Origin: Oegoconia quadripuncta
Taxonomy: Eukaryota > Arthropoda > Insecta > Lepidoptera > Autostichidae
Length of the DNA: 64,000 nucleotides
Assembly: GCA_949316235.1 (NCBI GenBank)
Contig: OX438750.1
Coordinates: 434,001-498,000, forward strand
Direction of reading: 5' to 3'
Below are positions 32,872-45,153 of the stretch, one piece after another (within the stretch, counting starts at the first letter, position 1; every line of letters starts with the position of its first letter). Made by a program: the position numbers and the translations under genes. The notes beneath the pieces were generated by a model. It was not told where the DNA came from, did no database searches, and saw only the letters and a list, made by a program, of their open reading frames with translations.

Positions 32872-35589
32872 AGGGTTAGTATACACGTATAATGAATTAT
32901 TAGATTTTTACATATATTCATTATCATATCACAGATTTAGGATTCCTGTTATTGAAGAGTTATTGCGCGGATAATATATTATATTGTTTGGTTTTTGTAG
33001 CAGCATATTATAAAATTGTAATGATGCGGATGTCCTTGTGTAAACTTCATAATTTGTAAGCTTTTGGATAGTGCCATAGGCTGTGCATACCTATAAAAAC
33101 TGTTAATAATGTAACTATGTACATTGTATACTGTTGTTTATTATCCCAAATAAATAAAATAAAATGCCTATATTAACTAAATACCCTTTAAAAACACTCT
33201 TTCATTCCGTGGCCATTCGAATTCGAATTCAAATTTAAATTGTAATTTGCAAGAATACAGTTTAAAAAGATATTAAAGATAGCATATTAAGTACTTACAT
33301 GTATTCAACCTACATGTAAAATTTACTAAACATGTTCACAATCAAAATATTCCTTAATACTAATAAAAACAATTCTTCTGGAGCCATTTCATTAATTTCG
33401 TCTTGAATTTATTATTATTTGTTTCAGATTTAATTTCATTAAGCAGACTACTGTACAGACATACTTATAGCAAATATATTATTCCAGTAAATACGTGCGA
33501 CAAGGAGGCTGATAAAACATGTCCCTGTATTGACTTGTAACGAGTCTTGTATTACTCTCGCTACGTTTTTTATTCGTGAAGTAAAACCTAATTTTAAATA
33601 GTGTTACCGAACGGTAACTCAAATTAATTTGTTTTTTTTTTTTTTTTTCAAATCAATCTTACTCATCTTCTTATTTAACGTCTACAGTTAACTAACCTTT
33701 TTTATAATATTTGTTATTAATGGGTTTTACCACTTCTCATTCGGAAACTTTATAATGATTGGGATCTGCCGACCCAGTGTAAAAATACTGTAAGGATTGA
33801 ATTCACGGTTGTGTGTCTTCAAAATAAAAACTTATTTAAAAAAAAAACAACCTAGAGCGTGTCGAGCCATGCGCAGTGTAGTGTACTTGCTCTCACAATG
33901 TGCGGACTTAGAAGGGGGCTTTTTTTGCTTGACAAATAATTTTCAACGGAAAATATATTGTATAAGGTTTTCGACTATTACGCATTAACTTGCAAAATCT
34001 ACTTATCTGTATTAGTTTTCCCTTTAACTTCTATCTTACTTACCTACTATGCCCTATTTTTTTCCTTACCGTAAACAACCGGATCCTCTCTACTACTGAA
34101 GTGAATTGTTTCACGTATCCAAAACCAACCGTTTAGCATTTAGCGGGGGGCTTGACTCCAACAAAAATTTATCTTAAAACTTAATAATTCTTAAAGGGAT
34201 CCCTAAATCGATAAACTGTTTAAGGTAAGGTAATATTTTTAAAGAGCTCTTCAAACAATATCTCACTCAATGGGGAGCAATTATTCTTATTCTTTTTTAT
34301 GATTAACTGGATACGCGTTTGATCATATCCTCCCCATTTTACGAGTAGGGAAGCTACCTGAAATGTATTTTCTACTTTATCGGCTTGATTATTATGTATG
34401 TCTATGCCAAATTATAGATATAATACTAAGAGCCCCTGAACTAAGCCTCTGACAGACAGACGGACATGGCGAAACTTGTTGCCTACGGAAATAGGAACTG
34501 TACAGCTAATGACGTTATCTGTCACATAAATTTCGATTACTGACGGACTATTAAAAAGATCTGATAATTTTTACATTAGGTAGGTAATTAAATATAGATC
34601 AGGGTGGTTTCATGTAAATTTGGTAAAGATCCTGATGACGCAATCTGGAGATAGAGAACGATAACTTAATTTTCTTTCTATTAACGGACAGAAATAGAGC
34701 CTTTTCCCTAGATATGTAACATTTTTTATCTGTCAATCAGAATACCCCACTATCTAGAAAATACTAGACTGGGAAACTAAGTTAAGGTTAGGCGCGTGTT
34801 TGTTGTATTAAAAGTTATAGTTAAAAGATTTCTATTGATGGGCAACACTCAAGGGTAGATACGAGTATCAACAACCAACTAAAGGTCATGAACTCGTGAC
34901 TTCTCTCTCCCTCTACTAACTCGACGTAATTGGAGGACATCAATCTTTACTCTATAATTAAATCTGTGACTATTAATTAACAACTTTATGTATAAATGCG
35001 TGGGGGTAATTCAATTTCTGAAGCTTACACAATGATAGTAGGACAATACCTTAAAATCTAAGTACAGAGCTACTTTATGCCATGTTAGCTGTTAGGTTCT
35101 GTGAACTTCTCGCCAAACAACCTAACTAATCTCATTTTATAGATGTCGTAAAGAAAAGGCGACTAAGGGATATAACGAGGGTCATAAAGTCATAACACCA
35201 CAGACCATAAACAAACCAATGATCGGTAACACCATCGTTGGCGCCGATGCAAAACTCATCTTAATCAGCGAACACCTACCAACTTTTATCATGAAATGCA
35301 CCTGATTACGAGTCTTGGATGACACCTGCCTCCATCATTGATTTAACAAGCTGTTGATTGACGTGTAACTGAATAAAATTTATTATATAAACATAACGTA
35401 CACATACAATTAAATAGTTCAAAGTTTTCAAATTCAATACCAGTAACTTTGTTTTCATTTTAAAGCACATTAAAATAAATATACAAAGTTAAAGTGAAAC
35501 TCATCTATGGAAATGGAAATATCTTCATTGAAAAATAAAGAGGAGGGGTGATATCCTATAGGGTTTTATTCGCGCATCAACCCCAGGAG
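32872..35589. other. no gene seen
   Basis: A probable LINE tail (AAATAAATAAAATAAAAT) lies near 33150. A T-run is at 33631. A repeat piece with GACAGACAGACGGACATGG is at about 34450. Nothing else is recognised. Confidence 0.5.
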
Positions 35590-35682
35590 AAAATGGCCGA
35601 GCGAGCGATCGGATGCAGCCAAAGATGGCGGGCGCATGCGCGGTGCGCCGCTCAATACGCGCACCCTCCGGCTATAATACAT
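35590..35682. promoter_or_regulatory. CpG-rich block with NRF1- and YY1-like motifs
   Basis: GCCAAAGATGGCGGG fits the YY1/Pho core (AAGATGGCGGC). GGCGCATGCGCGG contains an NRF1-like palindrome. AAAATGGCCGAG is a second YY1-like word. The block stands out from AT-rich flanks and could be a housekeeping-type promoter on either strand. No exon can be attached to it. Confidence 0.4.
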
Positions 35683-35840
35683 CTCTTTACATCTTTACAT
35701 CTCTACTCATTTGGAATTTTATTTTTGTTCAATAATCATGCATTGACTTAATTTAATTTAATTTGACTTAATTTAATTTAACTTAGTTTCTTCAATATTA
35801 TGATTTTACTGTGGAATTACGAGTTTGCGTTGTTATCAAT

Positions 35841-35857
35841 ATATATATATATATATC
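35841..35857. repeat. (TA)n microsatellite
   Basis: A run of about eight TA units. Confidence 0.8.
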
Positions 35858-36169
35858 CTTTACTTTCAAACTAAAGAACACTCTTAGTTACAATGCAATG
35901 CAATGCAAAACAATTTGGGCAATGTGTTCGCCCACAAACGCGTGCACAGGCGGAAACTTGTAATTGGCTCTGTCAGAACCGATTATTGTTATCCATAGCA
36001 TTATTGTAGCTGTAAGTTTTCCAAAAATAAATAAAATAAAAAAAAAAAAAATAAACCATTATAATCTCACTATTACTACTATCATTAAATCTTAAAAAAA
36101 AAATTGCGACTACACTCACACCTACAGACACTATCACTGACACTACACTATCACCAGGGCTGGTATTAA

Positions 36170-36500
36170 TCGCGAGCCCATCGATTCGGCCGCTCCCATC
36201 TTCATGGCAGACAGTTCATGAACCGTCTGCGAACTAGTTAGCTGTGAACAGAAATATACGACACACAAAATAAGACATTACATAGTGAGCAAGCTCGGTG
36301 ATGATCTCGGGAGCGATGACGTTGGGAATGCGATGCCTCCGCCAGTTTGTCCGGGCACAGCAGTAGCTCGCACGTACTGCTGTGACAGGACAATATGGCG
36401 GCGGCACGCGACGTGACGTTGCCGGGCGTCGGGAAGCGTGTGAGGCAGCGTGGTCGGCAAGCACCGCGCCCCGCTTCCCCCGCGCACGCGCTAACTCTCA
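36170..36500. promoter_or_regulatory. CpG-rich block, candidate distal promoter or non-coding exon
   Basis: It is dense in CpG, with ATATGGCGGCGGC (YY1-like), ACGTGACGT and GCGCACGCGC. Open frames occur on both strands (36238-36543 minus, 36395-36634 plus) but none has a recognisable domain; GC-rich DNA gives such frames by chance. Lying about 6.3 kb upstream of the msi start on its 5' side, it might be an upstream msi promoter (inference). Confidence 0.35.
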
Positions 36501-36639
36501 ACCCCAACCTACTACTCCACCTCCCACATCCACACACCCTCAATGAACACCCTCAATCAACTATCGATTTTCCACTACAAAAAACTTTTAATTCATTACT
36601 TTTATTGTTATATGATTCCGATCATGCCTCGTAACCGTA

Positions 36640-37105
36640 CAATTTACGTAATTTTTGTAAGAAACGGTCGTTAAAAACTAGGTTATAGTTCATTGACCCC
36701 GGGAGGGTAATTCTCGTCACATTCGACTGACTAACAATAAGCGAGTTTGGTGTCAGTGAAAATCTGTAAACAACAATCATTCGTTCGTTGCCGCTCCTTT
36801 GCTTATTTATTCACTTTGCATTATGTTTCTTGAATATATTTCGACCTTTTGCTGAAGCCTTTGTTCATTGAAAATATTATAGCTTCCATTTATTTTACTC
36901 AAAGCTTGCTCTGAAATGAAACACCTCTGATATAAGGGCCCTTCACCAATTTCAGGAACCTGTTAAAACTTTATTTACTTTCTATAACGATTCTTTTGCA
37001 AATCGTTTCAACCGTTAGTAAAACTTTAAGAGTGTTATCTATCAACTATCATAGATGAACAACTTTTATTTTCAATAATAAAATATTTGTCAAATTTACA
37101 TTCAT
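36640..37105. other. no gene seen
   Basis: It is unrecognised AT-rich DNA after the CpG-rich block. Confidence 0.5.
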
Positions 37106-37300
37106 TTATTTAGAGCTTGAACTCAATCACATCTGATGTTTGAAAACGAGACCAAAAGTGCTTCCACCTGCAACCCCCAACTTATTTGGGAGATTGGCTA
37201 TCTTATCTCAAACAACCGGAATATAACCATGCTGCTTGGTGATAAACTTGGTAATAGATTGATGGAAATTAAAACTGCCCTACCACCAATCGGAATTGAA
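37106..37300 (-). mobile_element. SINE-A, diverged 5'-truncated copy
   Basis: Plus-strand TTGAACTCAATCACATCTGA, CTTATTTGGGAGATTGGCTA and CAACCGGAATATAACCATGC are complements of SINE-A. The frame 37136-37321 is a shadow. Confidence 0.68.
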
Positions 37301-38003
37301 CCTCAGTTTTATTTAGATTAAATTATGAAGGCGATTATAATCTAGATACATAAATAATTTATTGTATTTTTTTAACATAACAACTGCTATGGCATCAGCT
37401 ATGAATGGAAGCCCTGATAGAGTTTGACTCGCCGCTCAATCACTGATGTACGTGTGTTCGAGCCTTGCCTATAGTAGGTAAACTAAATGCTCATTCATTA
37501 ATATTACTGTAACGTATTATGTTATTTCCATATCATGATTTTTTCTCAGCTAGAGCTGCATGCAGATTATTTAAAATATATTCACTGCAGATTGCAGTGA
37601 ATATAAAACACGAACACCAAACTAATTCAAGCAAAACCCTTCCAATTACAGTATATAAGACCCATTCAGCCCTCATGACGAGTGAACGAATGACCACTAG
37701 CCTCACCTCTGACCCGACGGTAGACGGACGATTTAATTCGTCACGATCGCTCTTTACCGATAGTCTCGCCTCGCTCAAATAAAGCGGGACGATCGTTTCG
37801 TGAATTATTTTCGACACGATAAGGTCTGAATTATTTTGTTTGTTCACTGATAAGCTTTACTCATCAATTATACTCATTTCAGTCTTAGTTTGTCTGACTG
37901 TCATTTCCTTGCGGCGAAGAGATGCAAATAAACGAATTGTTTTTTTGAATGGAGGTAAATTGAAGCAAGCCGCATAAGAAAGCTCAGGGGATTGGTAACT
38001 AAA
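37301..38003. other. no gene seen
   Basis: Frames at 37519-37847 on both strands share a segment (TCACCTCTGACCCGACGGTA) but show no domain. Confidence 0.5.
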
Positions 38004-38196
38004 ATCAACATTCTTTAGATCAACTTTCATTATATCAACACCATTATATCAACGTCAACAGTGTAACAGGTCAACCGTTTATAGTATCAATAATTTGTTA
38101 TATCAATGGTTCATTCATTAGGTCAATAGATTATTTTGTCAACAATTAACTGCATCAACTGTTTACGAGTTCAAATAGGTGTCAATTACGAGAATA
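38004..38196. repeat. periodic TCAAC array (about 14-16-bp period)
   Basis: ATCAAC or TCAA(C/T) recurs about a dozen times with variable 8-12-bp spacers between (for example TATATCAACACCATTATATC). The core word is kept while the spacers are not, unlike a normal microsatellite. Confidence 0.75.
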
Positions 38197-38399
38197 TGAG
38201 AAAAAAGAAACACGTACTACATTTATTTAGAATAAGGTATTAGGAAATCTGTGGGCGGACGAAAGTTACTGATAGCGGATTTGTAAGTTAAAGTAGCAGT
38301 GGGCACTGGGCAGGACACTAGCTCGAGGAACTGATGGCCGATGGAGCCACCTCTCGAATGGAGACCACGCAGTGCGTCTACTTTAAAGCTGTTTGTATT

Positions 38400-38832
38400 C
38401 CTTTAGGCACAATCCAATCATCCTAAAAGTATCACATGGGCTAAAATGCCTCGGCATCGACATCTATTAGAAACTATTCGCATTACAACAACCACGAAAC
38501 CAACTACACTAGCTACTCACAGAGCAAAGTGTTTACACATATAGGTGTATAGATACCATCCATAAACATCCGCTACTGAGATGTGTAGCAAAATTTCGTC
38601 CACATTGTTAATAGACGTCGTAGTATAGTGGACAGTAGCATCAGTCATTAAAACAAAGTTGTGCAAGTTCAAACCTCAGTAGATGCTGCAGCAGAGCTGA
38701 CGAAATTTTCTTACTCATTCATATGTGACATATTATTATTGATTTGGTTTGAGTGTTGATATTGTATAAATACTTTCTAATAGATGGTGCTAGAGTGCTT
38801 CGGTCCATACGGTCCATATAATACTTTTAGGG
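38400..38832 (+). repeat. dispersed repeat X, copy 1 (contains tRNA-like words)
   Basis: It shares CCAATCATCC-AAAGTATCACATGGGCTAA and, at the right, GACGAAATTTTCTTACTCAT through TAATACTTTTAGGGAGATTC with the copy at 47.3-47.7 kb. A segment near 38620-38690 has an A-box-like TAGTATAGTGGACAGT and B-box-like GTTCAAACCTC, suggesting a SINE origin. Confidence 0.6.
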
Positions 38833-38859
38833 AGATTCGACTGTACCTATAATGTGTAG

Positions 38860-39145
38860 TTTATTTTATGTCAGTTTTCTGGAATATGTTAATTATGTAC
38901 AATATGTGGAGTCGATTATTTTATTTGTTTGTTTGTTGTTTTTTTTTTCTTTTTTTTAAATTATTCTATGAGCGCCTAACCTCCTACAAAGGTGCCATAT
39001 TCAGTACTATATGGTTCATGCCACAGCATTATGCTGAGCTGGAACCTATATCAGCTTGCATTATTATGTTTTAGTATTATTATCTCAACATTTTCATGTA
39101 CATGCCCATTGTAAGCTGAATAAATGTTTTCTTTCTTTCTTTTCT
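38860..39145 (+). repeat. probable LINE 3' end with (TTTC)n tail
   Basis: AT-rich sequence ends in AATAAATGTTTTCTTTCTTT, a pattern typical of non-LTR 3' ends. The frame 38868-39074 has no recognised domain. Confidence 0.35.
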
Positions 39146-39783
39146 TACTGACAATATACAGCCCGCTTAATACCGGACGCTCTAGAAATCTATTGGGGAA
39201 GCCTAATGAATGTCCTGTGCCTGATATAATAATTATGAAATTAAAGCAATAAAAAGATACAAAAAAATAATAATAAGCGTTTACTAAGATCACAAGCTCC
39301 GTTTACCACCACATTGTCACTTTTATCAAATGAGATTCGTCTCTACTCAGTTATAAATAGTTGATACAAATACTTACATCACAATGTTACAGCATTTACA
39401 ACGCAACCATTAAGGTCGGTTACCATTACAGCAATAGTGAAGCAAGAAATGATTCTCCAATGAAAGTACTTCCAGCCCCTGCATTATGTTCAGAAAAAAG
39501 ATAAATTGCGGACGTCGGCACTGATTTATAGTTGGGTGGAAAATTTCTTAGGGAAAAAATTTCGGCCTACGTCGTCCCCGGACATCTATCAAGCAACTTT
39601 GTGAAGCCAGATTACTCGGCCAACCGCAGCATAGAATTTCATACATTTTTCTTGCAAATCTCGGCTTAGCAAATTTAAATTGCCTCAGGTGTGTTAAGTT
39701 TTGCTGTAATTTGTTAAAACACAATTTAATTCAAAAAGGTACTTTTAAAAACATAGTTTTAATTCTCCATGATTATCACATAT

Positions 39784-40188
39784 TAGGTCCTTACCTATGA
39801 AATTTGTATGAAGAATTTCATTAAGACTGTTTTCTCCATACAAACATTTTTGATTTTTTTTGAGAACGGCAAATCCAAATTTAGATAAACTTTGTGTGTA
39901 TTATCGGATAACATTAAGTTAAGTATAGGCAGCGTTAATTTTTAAAAGTGACCGCCTTATAAAAGTTTCAGCGAATCTAAGAATGATTATGGGAAGCACA
40001 TGAAAAGAGCTCTGTTCAAATTTTTTATTATGTGATTTAGCCCAGAAATTAAAAAATGTTTCATGTGAAACCTTGAAATAAAATTTTCCAAATAAAAAAC
40101 AAATTTGGATATAGCATTGAAAATCGCAGGAATTGGTACATATGATTAACGAAGAAAAAAAACTCTAATTTCATAGGTAAAGACCCAA
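39784..40188 (+). mobile_element. MITE (CCTATGAAATTGG family), full copy
   Basis: It is about 405 bp from AGGTCCTTACCTATGAAATT to AATTTCATAGGTAAAGACCC. Interior landmarks include GTGTGTATTATCGGATAACA and ACATATGATTAACGAAG. It has no coding capacity. Confidence 0.82.
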
Positions 40189-40329
40189 TATTATTATATT
40201 ACATAGACGAGTAACAAAGTCCATTAAGGTGTTCCAGTGGCAATTTTCTGGCTTCATTTTCAGACCCTCGTAATCGAAAGTCCTCATGGCAACAATACAA
40301 ACTAGCTCAAATTGGACTATCTTGCCATT

Positions 40330-40441
40330 TACCATAAATAAATAAATAAATATCTTTGCATATATACACTAACTACTTCTATACTAAGCAAGTAGGCTCG
40401 TATTATGGATACTAGATGCTTGATAAACTACATAAATACAT
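40330..40441 (-). mobile_element. SINE-B tail fragment
   Basis: AATAAATAAATAAATATCTT at the left and ATGGATACTAGATGCTTGAT at the right recall the SINE-B tail in reverse. Confidence 0.4.
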
Positions 40442-41759
40442 TTTTTTGAAAATAAATAAATATATAAATGAAAAACATAAGGAAGTTCCAGTCCCTACAT
40501 CCCGGCTTCATCATGAGATCAGTTCGATGGTAGGTACCATGATATTGCATTGTCACCGAAATTACATAAATATGCCAAATTTTAGCTCAATCAGATACCA
40601 GTTGAAAAATGGTTTGCAAATTTTGAAACGGACAACTTACATACGAAGAACATTGTAAATAGTAATTATGTTTTAGGATGAAATAAGATGTGCATAGATT
40701 ATTAGAAGTTGACAAATAAAGTAATTTTTTTACAAATTGAATAAAACCGCGCGCAACAATACGTGAGATCCTCCACTACCCCCGTGGGGAAAGGAGAGAA
40801 AAATACAGTTACATAAGTAGTAACAGGAACAGAGATATTTGTGTAACTGAGAAGCGACGCATCTATAACGTATATTAAGTAGTGGAAAGAAAAAGGGCAG
40901 TAATAGTTTCTAGAGATGAAACGCGCAACTCGTAGGAGCGTATTCTGTGTAGCAGCTGCATGAAACCGGAATAAGTACATTTTCAGTGAAATGGAACCTC
41001 TTTCCCGAACCGTGTTGCACGTTTCACTTATTCGTTACGACGAAAAATTTTAAGCGGAAAGTTTTCTATGTAGTTTCCAAACCATAAGAAGCAAAATTGT
41101 TTCTAATAGCGACTTTTTAACGTGAAGGACATGCCGTAAATGCACATATTTAATTAATACTGATGAAATATTAACATTATCTATAGAATAGGCTTATTTT
41201 TTTAATACATACAGTTTAGCTCTTGTCAATTCATGTCTATACTATTTCATAAATAAGTCATAACCCAGGCCGTAAGTTAAGAGATAATCGTAAACTTGCT
41301 TAATAGCTCATCCGATATTAAGTGAAAATGTTCGAAGTTTCAAGATGGAGGCGCGCTCGTTTCTAATCCCTAAAATTGAAGATACTCTTCATATTATCGC
41401 CAACAATAAACACAATATATTACTAACAACACTAAGAAGCATGGTGACAGACTTACATTTTCGATTTGGTTCGATACGAAAAGGTTCTTGTTGACAATAT
41501 AATGCGATATCGAATTTCACTTCGACATTTTTGACCGGAAGATTTTACAAATTAAAATGGAGCCATCGTAGTAACTTGCTACATATATAGGGTACTGCGC
41601 TAAGAGCTGGAACCGCGGCCGAACAAGTTCAAAGACACAAACGCCGTAAATATTGTGCCATTCGTGCAAACCACGAGTTTGCGGCGCTTACAGTGGAGAC
41701 ATTGGGCTCTTGGTCTACTAACACAAAAAAATTGTAAAGTATTTACCATTAGACTGGTT
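40442..41759. other. no gene seen, upstream of msi
   Basis: The frames at 40416-40658 and 40702-40980 have no recognised domain. Confidence 0.5.
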
Positions 41760-41872
41760 CAAGCCTCTTGTGATGTGAGAGCTTATGCATTCAGCGGGGC
41801 AATAGCGCTAGCGTCCTAGGTACTATGCCTCACGGAAGCGAGTTGGACGGCGTATTTTTAATAAAAGATCTA
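41760..41872 (+). repeat. dispersed repeat W, copy 2
   Basis: It ends CCTCACGGAAGCGAGTTGGA then CGGCGTATTTTT; its counterpart is at 22.2 kb. It lies about 0.9 kb upstream of msi exon 1. Confidence 0.6.
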
Positions 41873-42568
41873 TTTTCAATTCTGTATTATTTTGATAATT
41901 CTTCCTGAACGTTTTTAGTTTATTAATTACAATGTCACGGATCAAGTACCTGCTATAAAAATATAGTTAATACTATCTAAATTATAGTGAAAACCGTATC
42001 AGAGCTCGTTGCGTAGTTGGAACAACTAAGCGCAAGAACAGACTGACGCCGCCGGTAGTCAATTTATTCTATACAATTTAGACACAAGAGAAGAGATGAC
42101 CGGACCACAACAATATAACGACGTTAGCCATTAAATATTCTATGGACATACTATCGCCGATATGTCAATTGTCATGTCATGACATAATAATCGCAGTAGA
42201 GATTCGAAGAACGCGCGGTTACATTCTATAGCAATTTATGAATGAAACGGTATTTCACAACCGCCCATTATTGTATTTGTTCTAAAGTTACAACTGATTT
42301 CCCATCTCCTTCATCTTTGTGGTACTGTAGGAGACGGATAATGAAGGTCTACCTAAAATCGTAATTGAAAACGCGTTGAATTTGCAATTGTTACGTCACG
42401 TGACAACAAGAAAAAGTTTTTATTGTCTACCGCAAAAACTGCAGTGATATAATTTCATTTGTTTTGTTTATGTTTTTTCAAGATCCCGCTCACAATTACG
42501 CAATAATGATAGCGTACTATGACAAGTAATTACTCACTATCCAAAACAAATTTCATTTTCAACTTTGT

Positions 42569-42768
42569 GATAACGTGAAATTCGTATTGGAACGCCCCCA
42601 CCGGAAAAACTAGCTGGCCAAAAGCGATCTTCTCTTGTTCTGTGTGCTTTTTAAAAAAAAGTTTGTCAAAAAATTTCGCCGCGCAACAGTGCGCTCAAGT
42701 GAAACCTGTTATTTAGAATCGATTTCTTTCGCGTTTTCCTTGTGTTTTGTGTTGTGACCGTTGTGAAG
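42569..42768 (+). promoter_or_regulatory. msi: msi 5'UTR / proximal upstream region
   Basis: These 200 bp precede the start codon and contain no in-frame ATG. They include a GC-rich patch (TTCGCCGCGCAACAGTGCGC near 42675) in otherwise AT-rich DNA. No clear TATA box is visible. It is either the 5'UTR of a local transcript or part of a coding exon spliced from further upstream. Confidence 0.35.
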
Positions 42769-42943
42769 ATGATGGGCTTGTATTCCAGTGGCGCGCTCGG
42801 CGGGGTGGAGGTGCTAGAAGGCGGGCTGGTGGGCGGCGAGCTGACAGCGCATGTTCTAAGCGCTCAGGCTGCCGCTCACGCAGCCGCCACCGCCGCTGCG
42901 GCAGCCCACCAACAGCAGCAACAGATAGCTGTGCAACAAATAA
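42769..42943 (+). CDS. msi: msi coding exon 1 (N-terminal Ala/Gln-rich region)
   Basis: This exon encodes 58 residues plus one base. The start is the first of two adjacent ATGs (42769 and 42772); no in-frame ATG lies upstream in the open frame, and the context is GTGAAGATGATGG. The peptide begins MMGLYSSGALGGVEVLEGG, then runs into an Ala-rich stretch (residues 34-46) and a QQQQQ tract (48-52). Such low-complexity N-termini before RRM1 are usual for insect Musashi proteins. The exon ends ATAA followed by a consensus donor GTAAGT at 42944. It leaves phase 1, which exactly complements the two bases carried by exon 2, forming Lys59. The open frame would continue about 14 codons into the intron, so the donor choice rests on the consensus and phase match. 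Confidence 0.85.
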
Positions 42944-43263
42944 GTAAGTTCCTTAACTTGATAATCACATCAAAATCACTATTGTAATGTAACCTTGATC
43001 TTAATATTTAGAAATACATAATTTCCTCTCCCTTCTCTGTGTACATATACCTACTAATCTGGGAAACTATTTGGTCTGTGATCTAACTATAGTTAGTTTA
43101 CTACAATGTTTAATAATGTACTGTAAGTTTCCCAAATAAAAAATTGAAATATTCAAATTGAAAACTGGTTTGCTAGTGGAAAAAGTGGTAACTTTCTGTT
43201 TTATCGCCCTTTATCGACGCTGCCTTACTCACTAAATACTTACATTGGTCCTTAAATGACTAA

Positions 43264-43421
43264 GGCCCGTATTTCAGAATGTTGTTCAAGCGTACATCTC
43301 CACTTGAGCATAGTTAATCGCGGCATCTCTTTATGCCGCTATACAAGTTACATAAGGCTGTCCCTTTTTAACTGTCCTCAAGCAGTGATCTCTGCTTGAG
43401 TAACATTCTGTAATATGACCC
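43264..43421. mobile_element. short MITE sharing GGCCCGTATT end, msi intron 1
   Basis: This 158-bp element has ends GGCCCGTATTTCAGAATGTT and AACATTCTGTAATATGACCC, flanked by a perfect TAA duplication (43261-43263, 43422-43424). Internal TTCAAGCG, CTTGAG and CTCAAGC motifs recall the larger family. A 3-bp TAA target suggests the PIF/Harbinger superfamily (inference). Confidence 0.82.
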
Positions 43422-43587
43422 TAAGTCATTTTGCCCCTGTAAATTAATAATGCAATGGCAGTACTTGTGTGTAACTTTAATTTTCCAGTCGGTAATTCAA
43501 CAGACTTTGCTTGGAGACTATAATGATCTAATCAAATGCTTACTAAAGCTTCTCCTGTAATATCATAATGCTAATAAGAGTTATGCT

Positions 43588-43782
43588 TTTTTTTTATGCA
43601 CAAAAGGTTAGCACTTGACCTCAATCACACCTGATATTAAGTGAAGATGAGGCCGAAGGTGGTAGCGTACTGACCCGGAAACCCCATCTTATTTGGGGAA
43701 CTGGATATCTTATCTTTGACAACTGGAACATAACAATGCTATTAACATTGCTGTTTGGCGGCAGATTTACATTTAGATTTGT
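43588..43782 (-). mobile_element. SINE-A, 5'-truncated
   Basis: Plus-strand T-run, then TGCACAAAAGGTTAGCACTT and GACCTCAATCACACCTGATA, is the complement of the SINE-A tail. It extends to about the GGCGGCAGATTT block. Confidence 0.8.
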
Positions 43783-44324
43783 TTAAAATTTCAATGGTAT
43801 GTATTCTTATTTTTCCATAAAATTGAATTCACTACATTCCAATCAACAGCTGTTGTCTACAATCTAATTGCAGTTTTCGAAAGATTTCATTTGTGGTCAG
43901 CTATCCAAGAAACCTGTTCCCAAGTCATGAATCCCTTTCCTTTGAGCCTAGGTCACTCCTAAATATTTTGCTTAATTTAACAAAAAATATAACTTAGCTC
44001 AAGAATCAATTCTTTAATCATGCTAGATTAAATGTTCACCTACAAATTCAATTTACATACATATCTCTCAAAAATGTACTTATTATGATGACTGGGACCC
44101 CAAACACAAATACGTGACCTCCCCTGACTCTGCTGCTTCCACCCTTGGTGACAGTGAGGAGATGCGAATAGATGTGTCAGATTTAAAGTTTACTGCTGTC
44201 AAGAATAGACCAGCCTCCAAGTCAGGGGTCACTAAATAAAAATGTATACGCCCCATCTACTATTTTCTAAGTAACCCTATGGTTGACTGGAAAAAATCCC
44301 TCTATGGGATAAGTCCACCTTCGG

Positions 44325-44392
44325 CCTCATCTTCACTTAACATCAGGTGTGATTGATGTCAAGTGCTAAACTGTTGTGCATAAAATAAGAAA
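44325..44392 (+). mobile_element. SINE-A 3' fragment
   Basis: CCACCTTCGGCCTCATCTTC then ACATCAGGTGTGATTGATG and TTGTGCATAAAA is the family's last 70 bp. Confidence 0.7.
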
Positions 44393-44837
44393 ACGGCTTA
44401 ACCGATATTTAGCAAACAAGGTTTAGAACCGTTCACCTAGTTTAACCTTTATAAAATAAACCGCACTCAAATTGGACCTACATATACTTACACCACACCA
44501 TCAAGCACATAACACATGTCATTTTTCATTAAAAGTATAACATACATTAGAGGTTCATGAAATAGACATACGACCATTGGGGTCATGCGACATAACCCCC
44601 TCTGCTGGAACAGTGTTTGGAAGTCCTGTGGGACATTAGTGATACTTAAGTTTTAGATTAACAGGTTCGGATTGCTTTTCTGCCTCTGCAGTTATATATA
44701 AAATTGCCGTGGATAACGGAGTTGGTTACACAATGACTTCCATTGTGTACGTATAAGATTATAAAACATAATTGTATTGTGTAGCTGTTAGTTGTCCTGA
44801 ATAAAATAAAATAAAATCTGTAGGGCATATACTTTTT

Positions 44838-45153
44838 TAACCACCTCAGTGGATCAATGTGAACGAGTTGGAGGTCGCGGATTCGATTGCCGGTTTCATT
44901 TTTGGTATTCGGTTTGTGATAGGGCATTTTAAATGTCTGCCTGGCTAGCTACCAACATCTTATCTAAATCTGCCGCCAAGCAGCAATGTTAAAAGCATTG
45001 TTGTGTTCCGGTTGTCAGAGATAAGGTAGCCAGTCCCCCAAGTGTGTTAGGGTTTCCAGGTCAGTACGCTTCCACCTTCGACCTCATCTTCACTTAACAT
45101 CAGGTGTGATTGAGGTCAAGTACCAACTCGTTATGCATAAAGATTAAAAAAAG
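44838..45153 (+). mobile_element. SINE-A, diverged copy in msi intron 1
   Basis: The head is decayed (ACCACCTCAGTGGATCAATG) and the B-box reads GGATTCGATTGCC. The rest of the body through CAGGTGTGATTGAGGTC and an A-rich end is well preserved. Confidence 0.78.
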
